From NCBI GenBank assembly GCA_900472925.1, contig UCJU01000036.1, positions 1 to 64,000 of the forward strand: a DNA stretch of 64,000 nucleotides. Reading direction: 5' to 3'. The notes beneath the pieces are model-generated. The model did not search any database. It was not told the DNA's origin and saw only the letters and a program-made list of their open reading frames with translations. The translations under genes and the position numbers were made by a program. The stretch's first letter is position 1; the number at the start of each line of letters is the position of its first letter. This DNA comes from Hyphomicrobiales bacterium. GTDB lineage: Bacteria; Pseudomonadota; Alphaproteobacteria; Rhizobiales; Rhizobiaceae. Positions 26,246 through 36,401 of the stretch are shown here, piece by piece.

Positions 26246-29200
26246 TTGTCTCAAGATTATAATGTTTCTCCTGTTCCCGTCGTCGGCATCGGCTCTTCGG
26301 CCGGTGGTCTGGAGGCGTTGCGCGAAATGTTGAGTGCCGCAGAGGTTCCGACCGGGCTCGCATTCGTCATCGTCCAGCATCTCGATCCCCATCATGAAAG
26401 CATGTTGGCGGAACTGCTGGACCGGCACACGCAGTTGAGCGTTCACCAATGCGAAGGCGGCGAGACGCTGGAAGCCGATACGGTCTTTATCATTCCGCCG
26501 GGCAAGGGTCTTAGCATCGAGCAAGGCCGTCTCGTTCTCAATGATTTTGCACAGCCGCGCGGTCTGCGCCGGCCAATCGATGACTTCTTCATCTCTCTCG
26601 CCAACGACCAGCAATCGAATTCGGCCTGCGTTATTCTGTCCGGGACGGGTGCTGACGGATCGACCGGGCTCCGCGCGATCAAGGAAAATGGCGGGCTATG
26701 CGTCGTTCAGGAGCCCTCGACGGCCAAGTATGACGGCATGCCCGTCTCGGCAACCGGCACCGGTCTGGTCGACTTCATCAGGCCGCCCCAGGACATTCTC
26801 GCCTGCATCGGCGGGTTCTTTTTCCGAAAGAGCCAAGGCGCCGATAAACAGGAAACCGCAAAGATCGCCGATATCGTCGGCGACCTGTGCACGGCTCTTC
26901 GGCGTGCCGTCGGTCATGATTTCACAGGGTACAAGCAGACGACATTCGTGCGCCGGGTAGAGCGACGTATGCACGTGTTGGGGATCGACAAGGGCTCCGA
27001 ATATCTGGCCCGTGTCCAAACCGACCATAGTGAATGCGAAGCGCTGTTTCGTGACTTGCTGATCAACGTCACACGCTTCTTCCGCGATCGTCAGTCCTTC
27101 GATGTCCTGAACGACATCGCCATCACCAGCCTGATGCGCGACGCGGCTGGCAGCGAAGAGGGTGTGCGGGTCTGGATTCCCGGCTGCTCGAGCGGAGAAG
27201 AAGCCTACACGATTGCAATTCTGTTTGCGGAGACGGCCAGAAACCTGAACCTGCACTGCAATGTACAGATATTTGCAACGGACATTGACGAAAGCATGCT
27301 GAAAATTGCGCGCGAGGGATCTTACCCGATAGCCTCGCTCGCCGACATACCGCACGAATTGCAGGAGCGTTATGTCATTCCGCACAAGGAGCGTTTCAAC
27401 TTTATCGGTCAGATCAGGGATATGATCCGCTTTTCCGGGCACAGCCTGATCAAGGACCCACCTTTTTCAAAGGTGGACCTCGTTTCCTGTCGAAACCTGC
27501 TGATCTATTTCGATGACAAGCTGCAAAAGACGGTCATGCCGCTTCTGCACTACGCGATAAGACCCGGTGGCTTCCTGTTTCTGGGCTCATCGGAGACGGT
27601 GGGCCGCTTCGACAACGTTTTTTCCGTGATAGACCAGAAAGCTCGATTGTTCGAGCGCCTGCCGGGCTCGCCGACCTACCCTATTCCGCTGCCCGGAGAG
27701 CGCCACGACCGCCGCCCCGCCAAACCCAGAGCCGAAGTCGAAAAGGTGTCTGGCTCGATAGACGAAATGGCTGCAAGCCGCCTGATGGAGCGCTACGTAC
27801 CCGCCAGCGTCGTTCTGGATAATGACGGGCAGATCGTTGCGGCCTATGGCCGATTGAGCCGTTTCTTCGAATTTCCCGTGTCGGGAACCAACGAATCCAG
27901 TGCTGCGACCCTGGCCCGCCCCGGCGTGAAGGAGCAACTGGGTGCGCTGGTGCGGCAGGCAAGTGCGGCAAAGCGGCGCGTCGTTGCCCGCAATGTCGAT
28001 GTGGTCACGGACTTTGGGACCCTGAAAACCGAGATCATCTGCGATCCCTTGGACGATAACGCCTATCTGGTGGTCTTTCAGGAAGCGGCCATGTTCACGC
28101 CGCTGGAAGCCATCGACGTTGTTGAACTGGAACCCGGCGACGGCCATGTGGAGGCGCTGGAAAGGGAACTGCGATCCACCAAACACCGGCTGCGATCAGC
28201 AACCGAAGAGTTGGAGACGGCCAACGAGGAGCTGAAAAGCTCCAATGAAGAAATGATGTCGATGAACGAGGAGCTTCAGTCGACCAACGAGGAACTGACA
28301 ACCGTCAACGACGAGTTGAAGACCAAGATCGATGAAGTCTCGGTGGCCAACGCTGATCTGCGCAATTTCTTCGACTCCACCAGTCTGGCCGTGATCGTTC
28401 TCGATCATGAGATGAGGCTTCGGTCCTACACCAAGGCGGCCACGGAGATTTTCCCGTTGCAGCCGACCGATCGGGGTCGCCCACTATCCGACGTGGCCAG
28501 CCGGTATCCATCGCTGGACTTCACCGCTCGCGTCAAGAGCGTGATGGCCAATGGTGCCGAATATAACCAGACGGTCATGGACCCCGAGCAGGAGCGGACG
28601 TTTTCGCTGCGCATTCTGCCCTACCGAACTGTCGATGGGGCGATAGACGGTGCGACGATCATCATGACGGATATATCGCATGCGCTGAGCGTCGAAAGCC
28701 AGCTGGCCGCCGAGCAGGAGCGTCATGAGCTTGCCGTCGAGGCGGCAGGCATAGGCGTGTGGGAGTATCTGCCCGACAATGGTGAATTCGTGCTGGGGGG
28801 AGCGGCGATGGATCTGCTGCAAACCCGCGATGGTAGACCCGCGCTGCAAGCCGTTCTTCAGAATTTCAGCGAGCCGGACCGGCAGCAGTTGCGCGATGCG
28901 CTGGATTCAGCCGTTCACAATCATACCGGTTTCGAGCTGACCTCCCGCATCATGGGCAATGATGGACGACCAAGATGGCTGAAGACTTTCGCGCGCCATG
29001 TCGCGGAGAGCGATCCAAGCCGTGTGATTGGCGTGAGCGTGGATGTGACGGCCGAACACGAGTTGGCCGAAGCGCGCGAGCTGATGCTGAGCGAAATGAA
29101 CCACCGCGTGAAAAACCTTTTCGCGATGATTGGTGGGATACTGCGTATGGCAGCGCGCAAGCACGAGACCGTCAAAGGCCTTGTTGAGGATGTCGAGGGA

Positions 29201-29656
29201 CGAATTCTGGCGCTTGGCAGCGCACATTCACTGGCCTCCAACCAGAAGAGAACCTCTGCGGTTCCGATCGAAGAACTGATCGACACCATCCTTACACCCT
29301 ACAATCGGCATGCCGAAATCGATATTGACGGGGACAACTTCCTCATCGCCGTGAACTGCATCACGCCGCTGACCCTGATCCTGCATGAATGGTCGACCAA
29401 CGCGTTGAAACACGGCGTTCTCGGCAGGCCGGGTGGGCAATTGCGCATCAGCTGGGAAGAAAAAGAAGATTACATCGAACTTGTCTGGAACGAAATCGGC
29501 ACAGAGCCCGTTGAGGGGTCAGGAGTTGCCGGATTTGGGACAGTTCTGTTGTCAAGCGCCGCGCGGCAGATTGGCGGAACCGTCGAAACGGACATTAGCG
29601 GGGTGAGCGTCACGCACACCCTCACGATGCAGAACAAGGTAAGACATGACGGATAA
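26246..29656 (+). CDS. CheB-CheR-PAS-HWE histidine kinase fusion
   Basis: 1136-residue cytoplasmic sensor protein. A CheB methylesterase domain comes first (S18 in GIGSSAGG, H45 in IVQHLDP, Asp in GTGADGSTGL). A CheR methyltransferase domain follows at about 210-480 (TTFVRRVERRM, GCSSGEEAYTIAI, RNLLIYFD). Then come a coiled coil of about 60 residues with repeated NEEL units (about 635-700), two PAS-like regions, and a C-terminal HWE kinase with H953 in MNHRVKN, HEWSTNALKHG and the WxE residues in LVWNEIG. The start is TTG 26246 with AAGGA 7 bases upstream. It overlaps the receiver gene by 11 bases. Confidence 0.92.
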   Translation: MSQDYNVSPVPVVGIGSSAGGLEALREMLSAAEVPTGLAFVIVQHLDPHHESMLAELLDRHTQLSVHQCEGGETLEADTVFIIPPGKGLSIEQGRLVLNDFAQPRGLRRPIDDFFISLANDQQSNSACVILSGTGADGSTGLRAIKENGGLCVVQEPSTAKYDGMPVSATGTGLVDFIRPPQDILACIGGFFFRKSQGADKQETAKIADIVGDLCTALRRAVGHDFTGYKQTTFVRRVERRMHVLGIDKGSEYLARVQTDHSECEALFRDLLINVTRFFRDRQSFDVLNDIAITSLMRDAAGSEEGVRVWIPGCSSGEEAYTIAILFAETARNLNLHCNVQIFATDIDESMLKIAREGSYPIASLADIPHELQERYVIPHKERFNFIGQIRDMIRFSGHSLIKDPPFSKVDLVSCRNLLIYFDDKLQKTVMPLLHYAIRPGGFLFLGSSETVGRFDNVFSVIDQKARLFERLPGSPTYPIPLPGERHDRRPAKPRAEVEKVSGSIDEMAASRLMERYVPASVVLDNDGQIVAAYGRLSRFFEFPVSGTNESSAATLARPGVKEQLGALVRQASAAKRRVVARNVDVVTDFGTLKTEIICDPLDDNAYLVVFQEAAMFTPLEAIDVVELEPGDGHVEALERELRSTKHRLRSATEELETANEELKSSNEEMMSMNEELQSTNEELTTVNDELKTKIDEVSVANADLRNFFDSTSLAVIVLDHEMRLRSYTKAATEIFPLQPTDRGRPLSDVASRYPSLDFTARVKSVMANGAEYNQTVMDPEQERTFSLRILPYRTVDGAIDGATIIMTDISHALSVESQLAAEQERHELAVEAAGIGVWEYLPDNGEFVLGGAAMDLLQTRDGRPALQAVLQNFSEPDRQQLRDALDSAVHNHTGFELTSRIMGNDGRPRWLKTFARHVAESDPSRVIGVSVDVTAEHELAEARELMLSEMNHRVKNLFAMIGGILRMAARKHETVKGLVEDVEGRILALGSAHSLASNQKRTSAVPIEELIDTILTPYNRHAEIDIDGDNFLIAVNCITPLTLILHEWSTNALKHGVLGRPGGQLRISWEEKEDYIELVWNEIGTEPVEGSGVAGFGTVLLSSAARQIGGTVETDISGVSVTHTLTMQNKVRHDG

Positions 29657-30032
29657 AACTGTGTTGCTGGTGGAAGACGAGATTTTCGTCGCGATGGATA
29701 TCCAGATGACACTCGAAGACGAGGGCTGGACCGTTGCAGGACCTTTTCCCAGCACCGCAGATGCCTTGTCCTACCTCGACAAAAACATTCCTACCTGTGC
29801 CATCCTGGACGTTCGCTTGACGGACGGCGACGTCTTTCCCGTCGCTGACAGGTTGCGGGAGACCAACGTACCGTTCGTGTTCCACTCCGGCCATGCCGAT
29901 GGTAAGGCGCTTGAACAGGTTTATCCCGAATCCGCTTTCTGTCAGAAGCCATGTCTGCCGAGCAACCTTCTGCGACAGGTCATCCAGCTGCTGGATCGCG
30001 ACGAGCCCCGAAAGCGCGTTGCCGCACGCTGA
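29646..30032 (+). CDS. Single-domain response regulator
   Basis: 128-residue receiver protein with no output domain. The acidic pocket is E10-D11-E12, the phospho-acceptor is D55 in AILDVRL and the conserved lysine is K101 in CQKPC. AAGG lies before the ATG. It overlaps the HWE kinase gene by 11 bases, making it the likely phosphotransfer partner. HWE kinases often work with such receivers in general stress (PhyR-type) or light responses; no sigma or anti-sigma gene is nearby. Confidence 0.92.
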   Translation: MTDKTVLLVEDEIFVAMDIQMTLEDEGWTVAGPFPSTADALSYLDKNIPTCAILDVRLTDGDVFPVADRLRETNVPFVFHSGHADGKALEQVYPESAFCQKPCLPSNLLRQVIQLLDRDEPRKRVAAR

Positions 30033-30173
30033 GCGATTCACGAAATCGTTAACCACGTTGACGGCACGGAACGATAACGCCTTTCAATCATTAAAGCCTT
30101 ATATACGGCGAAGCTTGCGTCCTGGTGACGTTGGGCGCGCCGCTTTGTGATTCACCCATCGAAAGGCTTGCCC

Positions 30174-30356
30174 GTGAACCAGAAAACATTGGTCGAAGTC
30201 TCGGTGCCCGACATGAACGGAACCATGATCCCTTATGGCATCATGAACAGCGAACAAGCAGCCGAGCTACCCGACGATTACGAGGTTTTGATTGCCCATC
30301 CGGCTGTCGAGCTGAAGGCACTGCCCGCGGAGCAGGTAGCAGAGGCTGTGAGCTAA
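30174..30356 (+). CDS. Small hypothetical protein
   Basis: About 60 residues, acidic and soluble, reading MNQKTLVEVSVPDMNG from a GTG start with GAAAGG 7 bases upstream. An earlier GTG at 30147 would add nine residues. No family is recognised. It follows the response regulator by 141 bases, and its stop overlaps that of the convergent epimerase gene. Weak but plausible as a gene because of base composition and ribosome binding site. Confidence 0.5.
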   Translation: MNQKTLVEVSVPDMNGTMIPYGIMNSEQAAELPDDYEVLIAHPAVELKALPAEQVAEAVS

Positions 30357-31216
30357 ACGCTGAGCCTCACCACACCTATGAGGCTCTCGCCGCTGGCTAG
30401 GACCGTAAGGCCGAAATGGCCTTGTTGCTGCTCAGGCGCGTTCAATGTCCCCGCAGCCATCGAGACGGGCTCGAGGCAGACGTATTTCTCCGTCCGGTGG
30501 ACTGCGAGATGGCCGAGAGCGGGGTCAGCTTCCAGCACCAGCGAAAGACCATCCCCACGAACAATCTTTGCTTTTGACCAGCGTGTGAAATGCTTCGTAT
30601 AGCCAGACGCCGCTGGTAGTATCGAGGTATCCCGTTGAACGGGCGGCTCACCTGTTGGAACGTCTGATCCGTCCAGCGGGTAGGCCAACTGCGCATCCGT
30701 TGATGCTTCACACGCCAAATCTGCCGCGAAATAGGGATGCCAGCCGATGGCGGCTGGTGCTGCAACGTCTGATCTGTTCGTCATCGTAAGCCGTATGCTC
30801 AAACCGTCTGGGTCAAGCGCGAAGGATTGCTGTGCTTGGAAAGCAAAAGGCCATTCTGCATCTGCTTCATAGGCGAGTGATAGAACGACATGCGTTTCCG
30901 TCATGGATGCAATGCGCCATGGGCGCCTGTGCGCCGGACCGTGGATTGCATCGGTTCCGAGGGCTGGATGCGGCGGCACAGTGTGTTCGATACCCGCATG
31001 CACGAAGGACGCCCCGTAAAGGCGATTATGATAGGGAAACAGCGGATAGGCACCGGCCTTCGGCCAATTCCACGGCTCGAAAGCACCAGCCGTGGTCGGC
31101 ACCAGAATATCGCCAAACGCCGCATGGGTGAGATGCGTCATGCGCCCGCCCCAGCGAGGCCAGATGTGGGCCGATAGAGACCCGCTGGCAATGGAAACCG
31201 TTTCAGGCGAAGGCAT
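30353..31216 (-). CDS. Aldose 1-epimerase (mutarotase) family protein
   Basis: 287-residue galactose-mutarotase-fold protein, predicted to interconvert sugar anomers. Typical features are the PYHNRLYGASF, HGPAHRRPW (catalytic-type His) and IGWHPYFA segments and a C-terminal glutamate in VCLEPVS. ATG 31216 overlaps the dehydratase gene by 14 bases; ATG 31225 is an alternative. The frame is open further upstream, but that part is antisense-like to the dehydratase. It is the last gene of the minus-strand sugar-acid operon. Confidence 0.85.
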   Translation of the reverse strand: MPSPETVSIASGSLSAHIWPRWGGRMTHLTHAAFGDILVPTTAGAFEPWNWPKAGAYPLFPYHNRLYGASFVHAGIEHTVPPHPALGTDAIHGPAHRRPWRIASMTETHVVLSLAYEADAEWPFAFQAQQSFALDPDGLSIRLTMTNRSDVAAPAAIGWHPYFAADLACEASTDAQLAYPLDGSDVPTGEPPVQRDTSILPAASGYTKHFTRWSKAKIVRGDGLSLVLEADPALGHLAVHRTEKYVCLEPVSMAAGTLNAPEQQQGHFGLTVLASGESLIGVVRLSV

Positions 31217-32390
31217 AGGAGCCATCTGGGCGCTTCGGAACGCGGCGCTGCCAGTGGACGTAACCATCTTCCTGCATTGCCTTCTCATCCATCTCGACAC
31301 CCCAGCCTGGCCGATCCGGGCGCAATTCGAGATAGCCGTCCTTTGGCAAATAGGGATCGACGACGTAGCGGGTTTCGTCCTCGCGCTTTTCCAGATCCGT
31401 GCCGCCATAGACGTAGCATTGCCCCTTTGGCAGGCGGTATTCCAGAATGCGGAAATTCTGCTGTGCAGCGGAGAAGTGAACGTTCACTGCAGTGGCGAGC
31501 GGCCCCATCGGATTATGCGGCGCGATACTGACGAAATGCGCCTCGGCCAGCGTCGCAATACGGCGCATTTCCGAGATGCCGCCTACGACGCAGATATCCG
31601 GCTGGATGATATCGGCACCCTTGACCTGCAAGAGCCGCAGAAATTCATTGCGGTTATACAGGCTTTCGCCGGTGGCGAGCGTGCAGTTCAGCCCCTGTTT
31701 AAGGTCACCCCACATCTCGATATTCTCAGGGCGCAACGGCTCTTCGAAAAACAGAGGATCATAGGGTGCCAGCGCGTTGCCGAGCTGACGAGCGGCAGCG
31801 GGTTCGAAAATCTTGGCATGGGCATCGAAGGCGATGTCGTAATCGGAGCGCACGGTTTCTCGAAGCGTGCGGAAATAATCGGCCGAACTTCTAACGACCT
31901 CACCCCAGCGATGGGCGTGGATATCGAGACGCCAAGGGCTGAGCTTGAAGGCGGCAAAGCCCCACTCCTCGTTCAAACGATCGAACTCTTCCTTCGCCGC
32001 TGGAGCATCCGGTGCGGTGTAGACACCGGCATAGACCTTGATGCGGTCACGAACTTCCCCGCCGAGCAATTTGTAGACCGGCACGCCTGCGGCCTTGGCG
32101 GCGAGATCCCACAGGCAATGATCGAGTGCGGACATGGCGGAGAGGCCCAGCGCGCCCGGTGGAAACCGGTTCTGCTGGAGCATGAGATTATAAAGATATT
32201 CCACCCGCGTCGGGTCTTGGCCCGCGAGGAAGTTATAGAGGTAATCGAGGATCGGCGGCAAGGCGAGGTCAGGGCCGTGATTGTAGCATTCGCCCCAGCC
32301 GGTCAGCCCGTCATCGGTATCCAGTGCAACGACGACACGCGGGCGGTCCTTGTCGCGGGTGACGAATACCCGCATGCGATCGATTTTCAT
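31203..32390 (-). CDS. Enolase-superfamily sugar acid dehydratase (mandelate racemase type)
   Basis: 395 residues of the mandelate racemase/muconate lactonising family. The N-terminal capping domain carries GWGECYNHG. The barrel has the metal ligands in AFDAHAKIF, FFEEPL and ATGES, and a catalytic HNP in SIAPHNPMGPLA. The product is probably a 2-keto-3-deoxy sugar acid, as for galactonate dehydratase (substrate inferred). AGGAAG lies 8 bases before ATG 32390. It sits between the ABC importer ATPase and the epimerase and opposite an SMP-30 lactonase, which fits an aldose to lactone to acid to keto-deoxy acid route. Confidence 0.9.
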   Translation of the reverse strand: MKIDRMRVFVTRDKDRPRVVVALDTDDGLTGWGECYNHGPDLALPPILDYLYNFLAGQDPTRVEYLYNLMLQQNRFPPGALGLSAMSALDHCLWDLAAKAAGVPVYKLLGGEVRDRIKVYAGVYTAPDAPAAKEEFDRLNEEWGFAAFKLSPWRLDIHAHRWGEVVRSSADYFRTLRETVRSDYDIAFDAHAKIFEPAAARQLGNALAPYDPLFFEEPLRPENIEMWGDLKQGLNCTLATGESLYNRNEFLRLLQVKGADIIQPDICVVGGISEMRRIATLAEAHFVSIAPHNPMGPLATAVNVHFSAAQQNFRILEYRLPKGQCYVYGGTDLEKREDETRYVVDPYLPKDGYLELRPDRPGWGVEMDEKAMQEDGYVHWQRRVPKRPDGSYAFA

Positions 32391-32428
32391 GCTCTTGTCT
32401 TCCTCATGGATTTTAGACGCCGCACCGT

Positions 32429-34153
<1,725 letters not shown>

Positions 34154-34161
34154 TTTCGGCC

Positions 34162-35286
34162 TCACTTGTTGTAGGGATCGGCTGCGTCGCGCAGACCGTC
34201 ACCGAGCAGGTTGAGCGCCATGACGGCGACCACGACAGCGACACCCGGCAGGAACAGCCAGGGCGCGGTTGCTATGGAGCGAATATTCTGGGCTTCACGC
34301 AGCAGCACGCCCCAGGAAATCGTCGGCGGTTGCAGGCCAAGGCCGAGGAAGGACAGCGACGTCTCGGCAAGGATCATCGCCGGAACGGCCAGCGTGACAG
34401 AGGCGATGATGTGGCTGGAGAAACTGGGCAGCATGTGACGGAAGATGATGCGTCCCTCAGGCACGCCATCCAGCCGCGCGGCGGCCACGAACTCCTCCGT
34501 TCTGAGCGACAGGAAGCGGCCGCGCACCACACGGGCAAGCTGCGCCCAACCGGTGAGCGACAGGATGATGGTGATCATCATATACTGAAGCGTGGCAGGC
34601 CAGCCCTGAGGCAGCGCTGCGGCCATGGCAAGCCAGATGGGAATGGTGGGGAGCGACAGCACGAAATCGATGACGCGCTGCATGACGAAATCGATGCGCC
34701 CGCCATAATAGCCGGAAATACCGCCCAGGACGACGCCGAGCAGCAGCGAGAAGAACACGCCGACGAGACCGATGGAGAGCGAAATCTGCGACCCCTGCAC
34801 CACGCGGCTGAAGACATCGCGCCCCAGACGATCTGCCCCGAACAGAAACAGCGGACGTGTCTTATCGGTGGAAGCGAAAAGGTGGATGTTGGTGTTGAAC
34901 AGGCCGAGCACGGAATATTCGTAGCCGCGACCGAACAGCTGGATCGGGATTTTCTTGCCTGTGTCTTCCACGAAGACGGCAGCCAGCGTTTCGGGATCAC
35001 GTGTCAGCTTGAGCGGGTAATAATGCAGGCCGACGGAGAAACCGTCTTTTGTGTCGATGAAATGGACCCGTTGCGGCGGATAGAAAGTTGCTCGGGCATT
35101 TTGCAGCACCGGGTCGTTGATGGCAAAAAAGCCCGGTACGAGTGCCACAATATACATGGCGATGGTGATGAACAGCGCGGCCATGGCCAGCCGGTGGCGT
35201 TTAAACGCCCACCAGATGAGCTGCCACTGCGAGGCGACGGCGGCACGGTCCGGGCGGACAGCGGTGGTGATGGCAATGTCACTCAT
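34162..35286 (-). CDS. ABC importer permease, DppC/OppC family
   Basis: 374-residue inner-membrane permease. It has a long N-terminal region, one transmembrane helix near residues 33-55, a large periplasmic insertion (about 60-150), the FGADRLGRDVFSRVVQG motif and five further helices. The coupling loop is EEFVAAARLDGVPEG. It is longer than DppC (about 300 residues) owing to the insertion, like YejE-type permeases. Its stop lies 8 bases before the ATPase ATG. It forms the channel with the next permease. Confidence 0.92.
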   Translation of the reverse strand: MSDIAITTAVRPDRAAVASQWQLIWWAFKRHRLAMAALFITIAMYIVALVPGFFAINDPVLQNARATFYPPQRVHFIDTKDGFSVGLHYYPLKLTRDPETLAAVFVEDTGKKIPIQLFGRGYEYSVLGLFNTNIHLFASTDKTRPLFLFGADRLGRDVFSRVVQGSQISLSIGLVGVFFSLLLGVVLGGISGYYGGRIDFVMQRVIDFVLSLPTIPIWLAMAAALPQGWPATLQYMMITIILSLTGWAQLARVVRGRFLSLRTEEFVAAARLDGVPEGRIIFRHMLPSFSSHIIASVTLAVPAMILAETSLSFLGLGLQPPTISWGVLLREAQNIRSIATAPWLFLPGVAVVVAVMALNLLGDGLRDAADPYNK

Positions 35287-35295
35287 GACGCCCTC

Positions 35296-36282
35296 CTATT
35301 CAAGACGAATGCGCGGATCGACCAGCGCCAGCAGAATGTCGCTGATGAGCGATCCGATGAGCGTCAGCGCGCAGATCAGGAGCACGAAGGCCCCGGCGAG
35401 ATACATGTCCTGCGCCATCAGCGACTGCAAAAGCAGCGGTGCGGCGGTGGGCAGGTTGAGCACGATAGCGACGACCACGGAGCCAGAGATGAGGTTGGGC
35501 AGTAGCCACGCGATGGTTGAGATGAACGGGTTAAGGGCAATTCTCAGCGGATATTTTGTCAGCAGGCGAAACTCCGACAGGCCCTTGGCGCGTGCCGTGG
35601 TGACATAGGGCTTCGGCAACTCGTCCAGCATATTGGCGCGCATGACGCGGATCAGGCTGGCAGTCGAGGAAATGGCGAGGATGGCGACCGGCAACCAGAT
35701 GTGGGCCATGAGATCGACCATTTTGGCGAGGCTCCATGAGGCCGTTTCATATTCCGGTGAAAACAGCCCGCCGACATCGGCCCCGAATTCGACCGCCGCG
35801 ATATACATCAGCACCAGCGCCAGCAGGAACGATGGTACCGAAAGACCGAAGAAGGAAAAGGCCGTGAAGAGATAGTCGCCGATGGAATATTTGCGAACGG
35901 CGGAGAAAACGCCGATGGGTAGGGCGATGGCCCATGTCGCCAGAAGGCTTGCGACCGCCAGCACCAGCGTCAACGCCATGCGTTCCCAGATGAGACCCGA
36001 CACGGGTTGTTGCCACTCGAAGGATATGCCGAAATCGCCACGGCTGATGATGCCCCATATCCATTTCAGATACTGGATCATCATCGGGTCATCGAGGCCG
36101 AAACGTTCACGCAATTGCGCTGCCGTGTTGTGGTCGATGACTTCGTTGGAGGCAGCCAGCGTGGCGATATAGGTCGTCACATAGTCGCCGGGTGGCAACT
36201 GGATGAGCACAAAGGCCAGAAAGCTGACGGCAAACAGGGACGGGATCATCCACAGCAGGCGTTTTACGATAAAAATCAGCAT
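35296..36282 (-). CDS. ABC importer permease, DppB/OppB family
   Basis: 328-residue inner-membrane permease starting MLIFIVKRLLWMIPSLFAVS, followed by the LIQLPPGDYV element and a coupling loop KPYVTTARAKGLSE. GAGAG precedes ATG 36282; the frame is open upstream to 36531 without a better start. It is 9 bases upstream of the partner permease and 119 bases downstream of the binding-protein gene. Confidence 0.92.
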   Translation of the reverse strand: MLIFIVKRLLWMIPSLFAVSFLAFVLIQLPPGDYVTTYIATLAASNEVIDHNTAAQLRERFGLDDPMMIQYLKWIWGIISRGDFGISFEWQQPVSGLIWERMALTLVLAVASLLATWAIALPIGVFSAVRKYSIGDYLFTAFSFFGLSVPSFLLALVLMYIAAVEFGADVGGLFSPEYETASWSLAKMVDLMAHIWLPVAILAISSTASLIRVMRANMLDELPKPYVTTARAKGLSEFRLLTKYPLRIALNPFISTIAWLLPNLISGSVVVAIVLNLPTAAPLLLQSLMAQDMYLAGAFVLLICALTLIGSLISDILLALVDPRIRLE

Positions 36283-36401
36283 GTCGCTCTCGCAATCACA
36301 TTGTACCGCACACGCCACCGTCACTGAACGACGGATTGCGCGCGGTCGACACAGTCTGAAAAGCGTCGCCGCCTCGAGACGGCGACGCCCATGTGGCGTT
36401 G

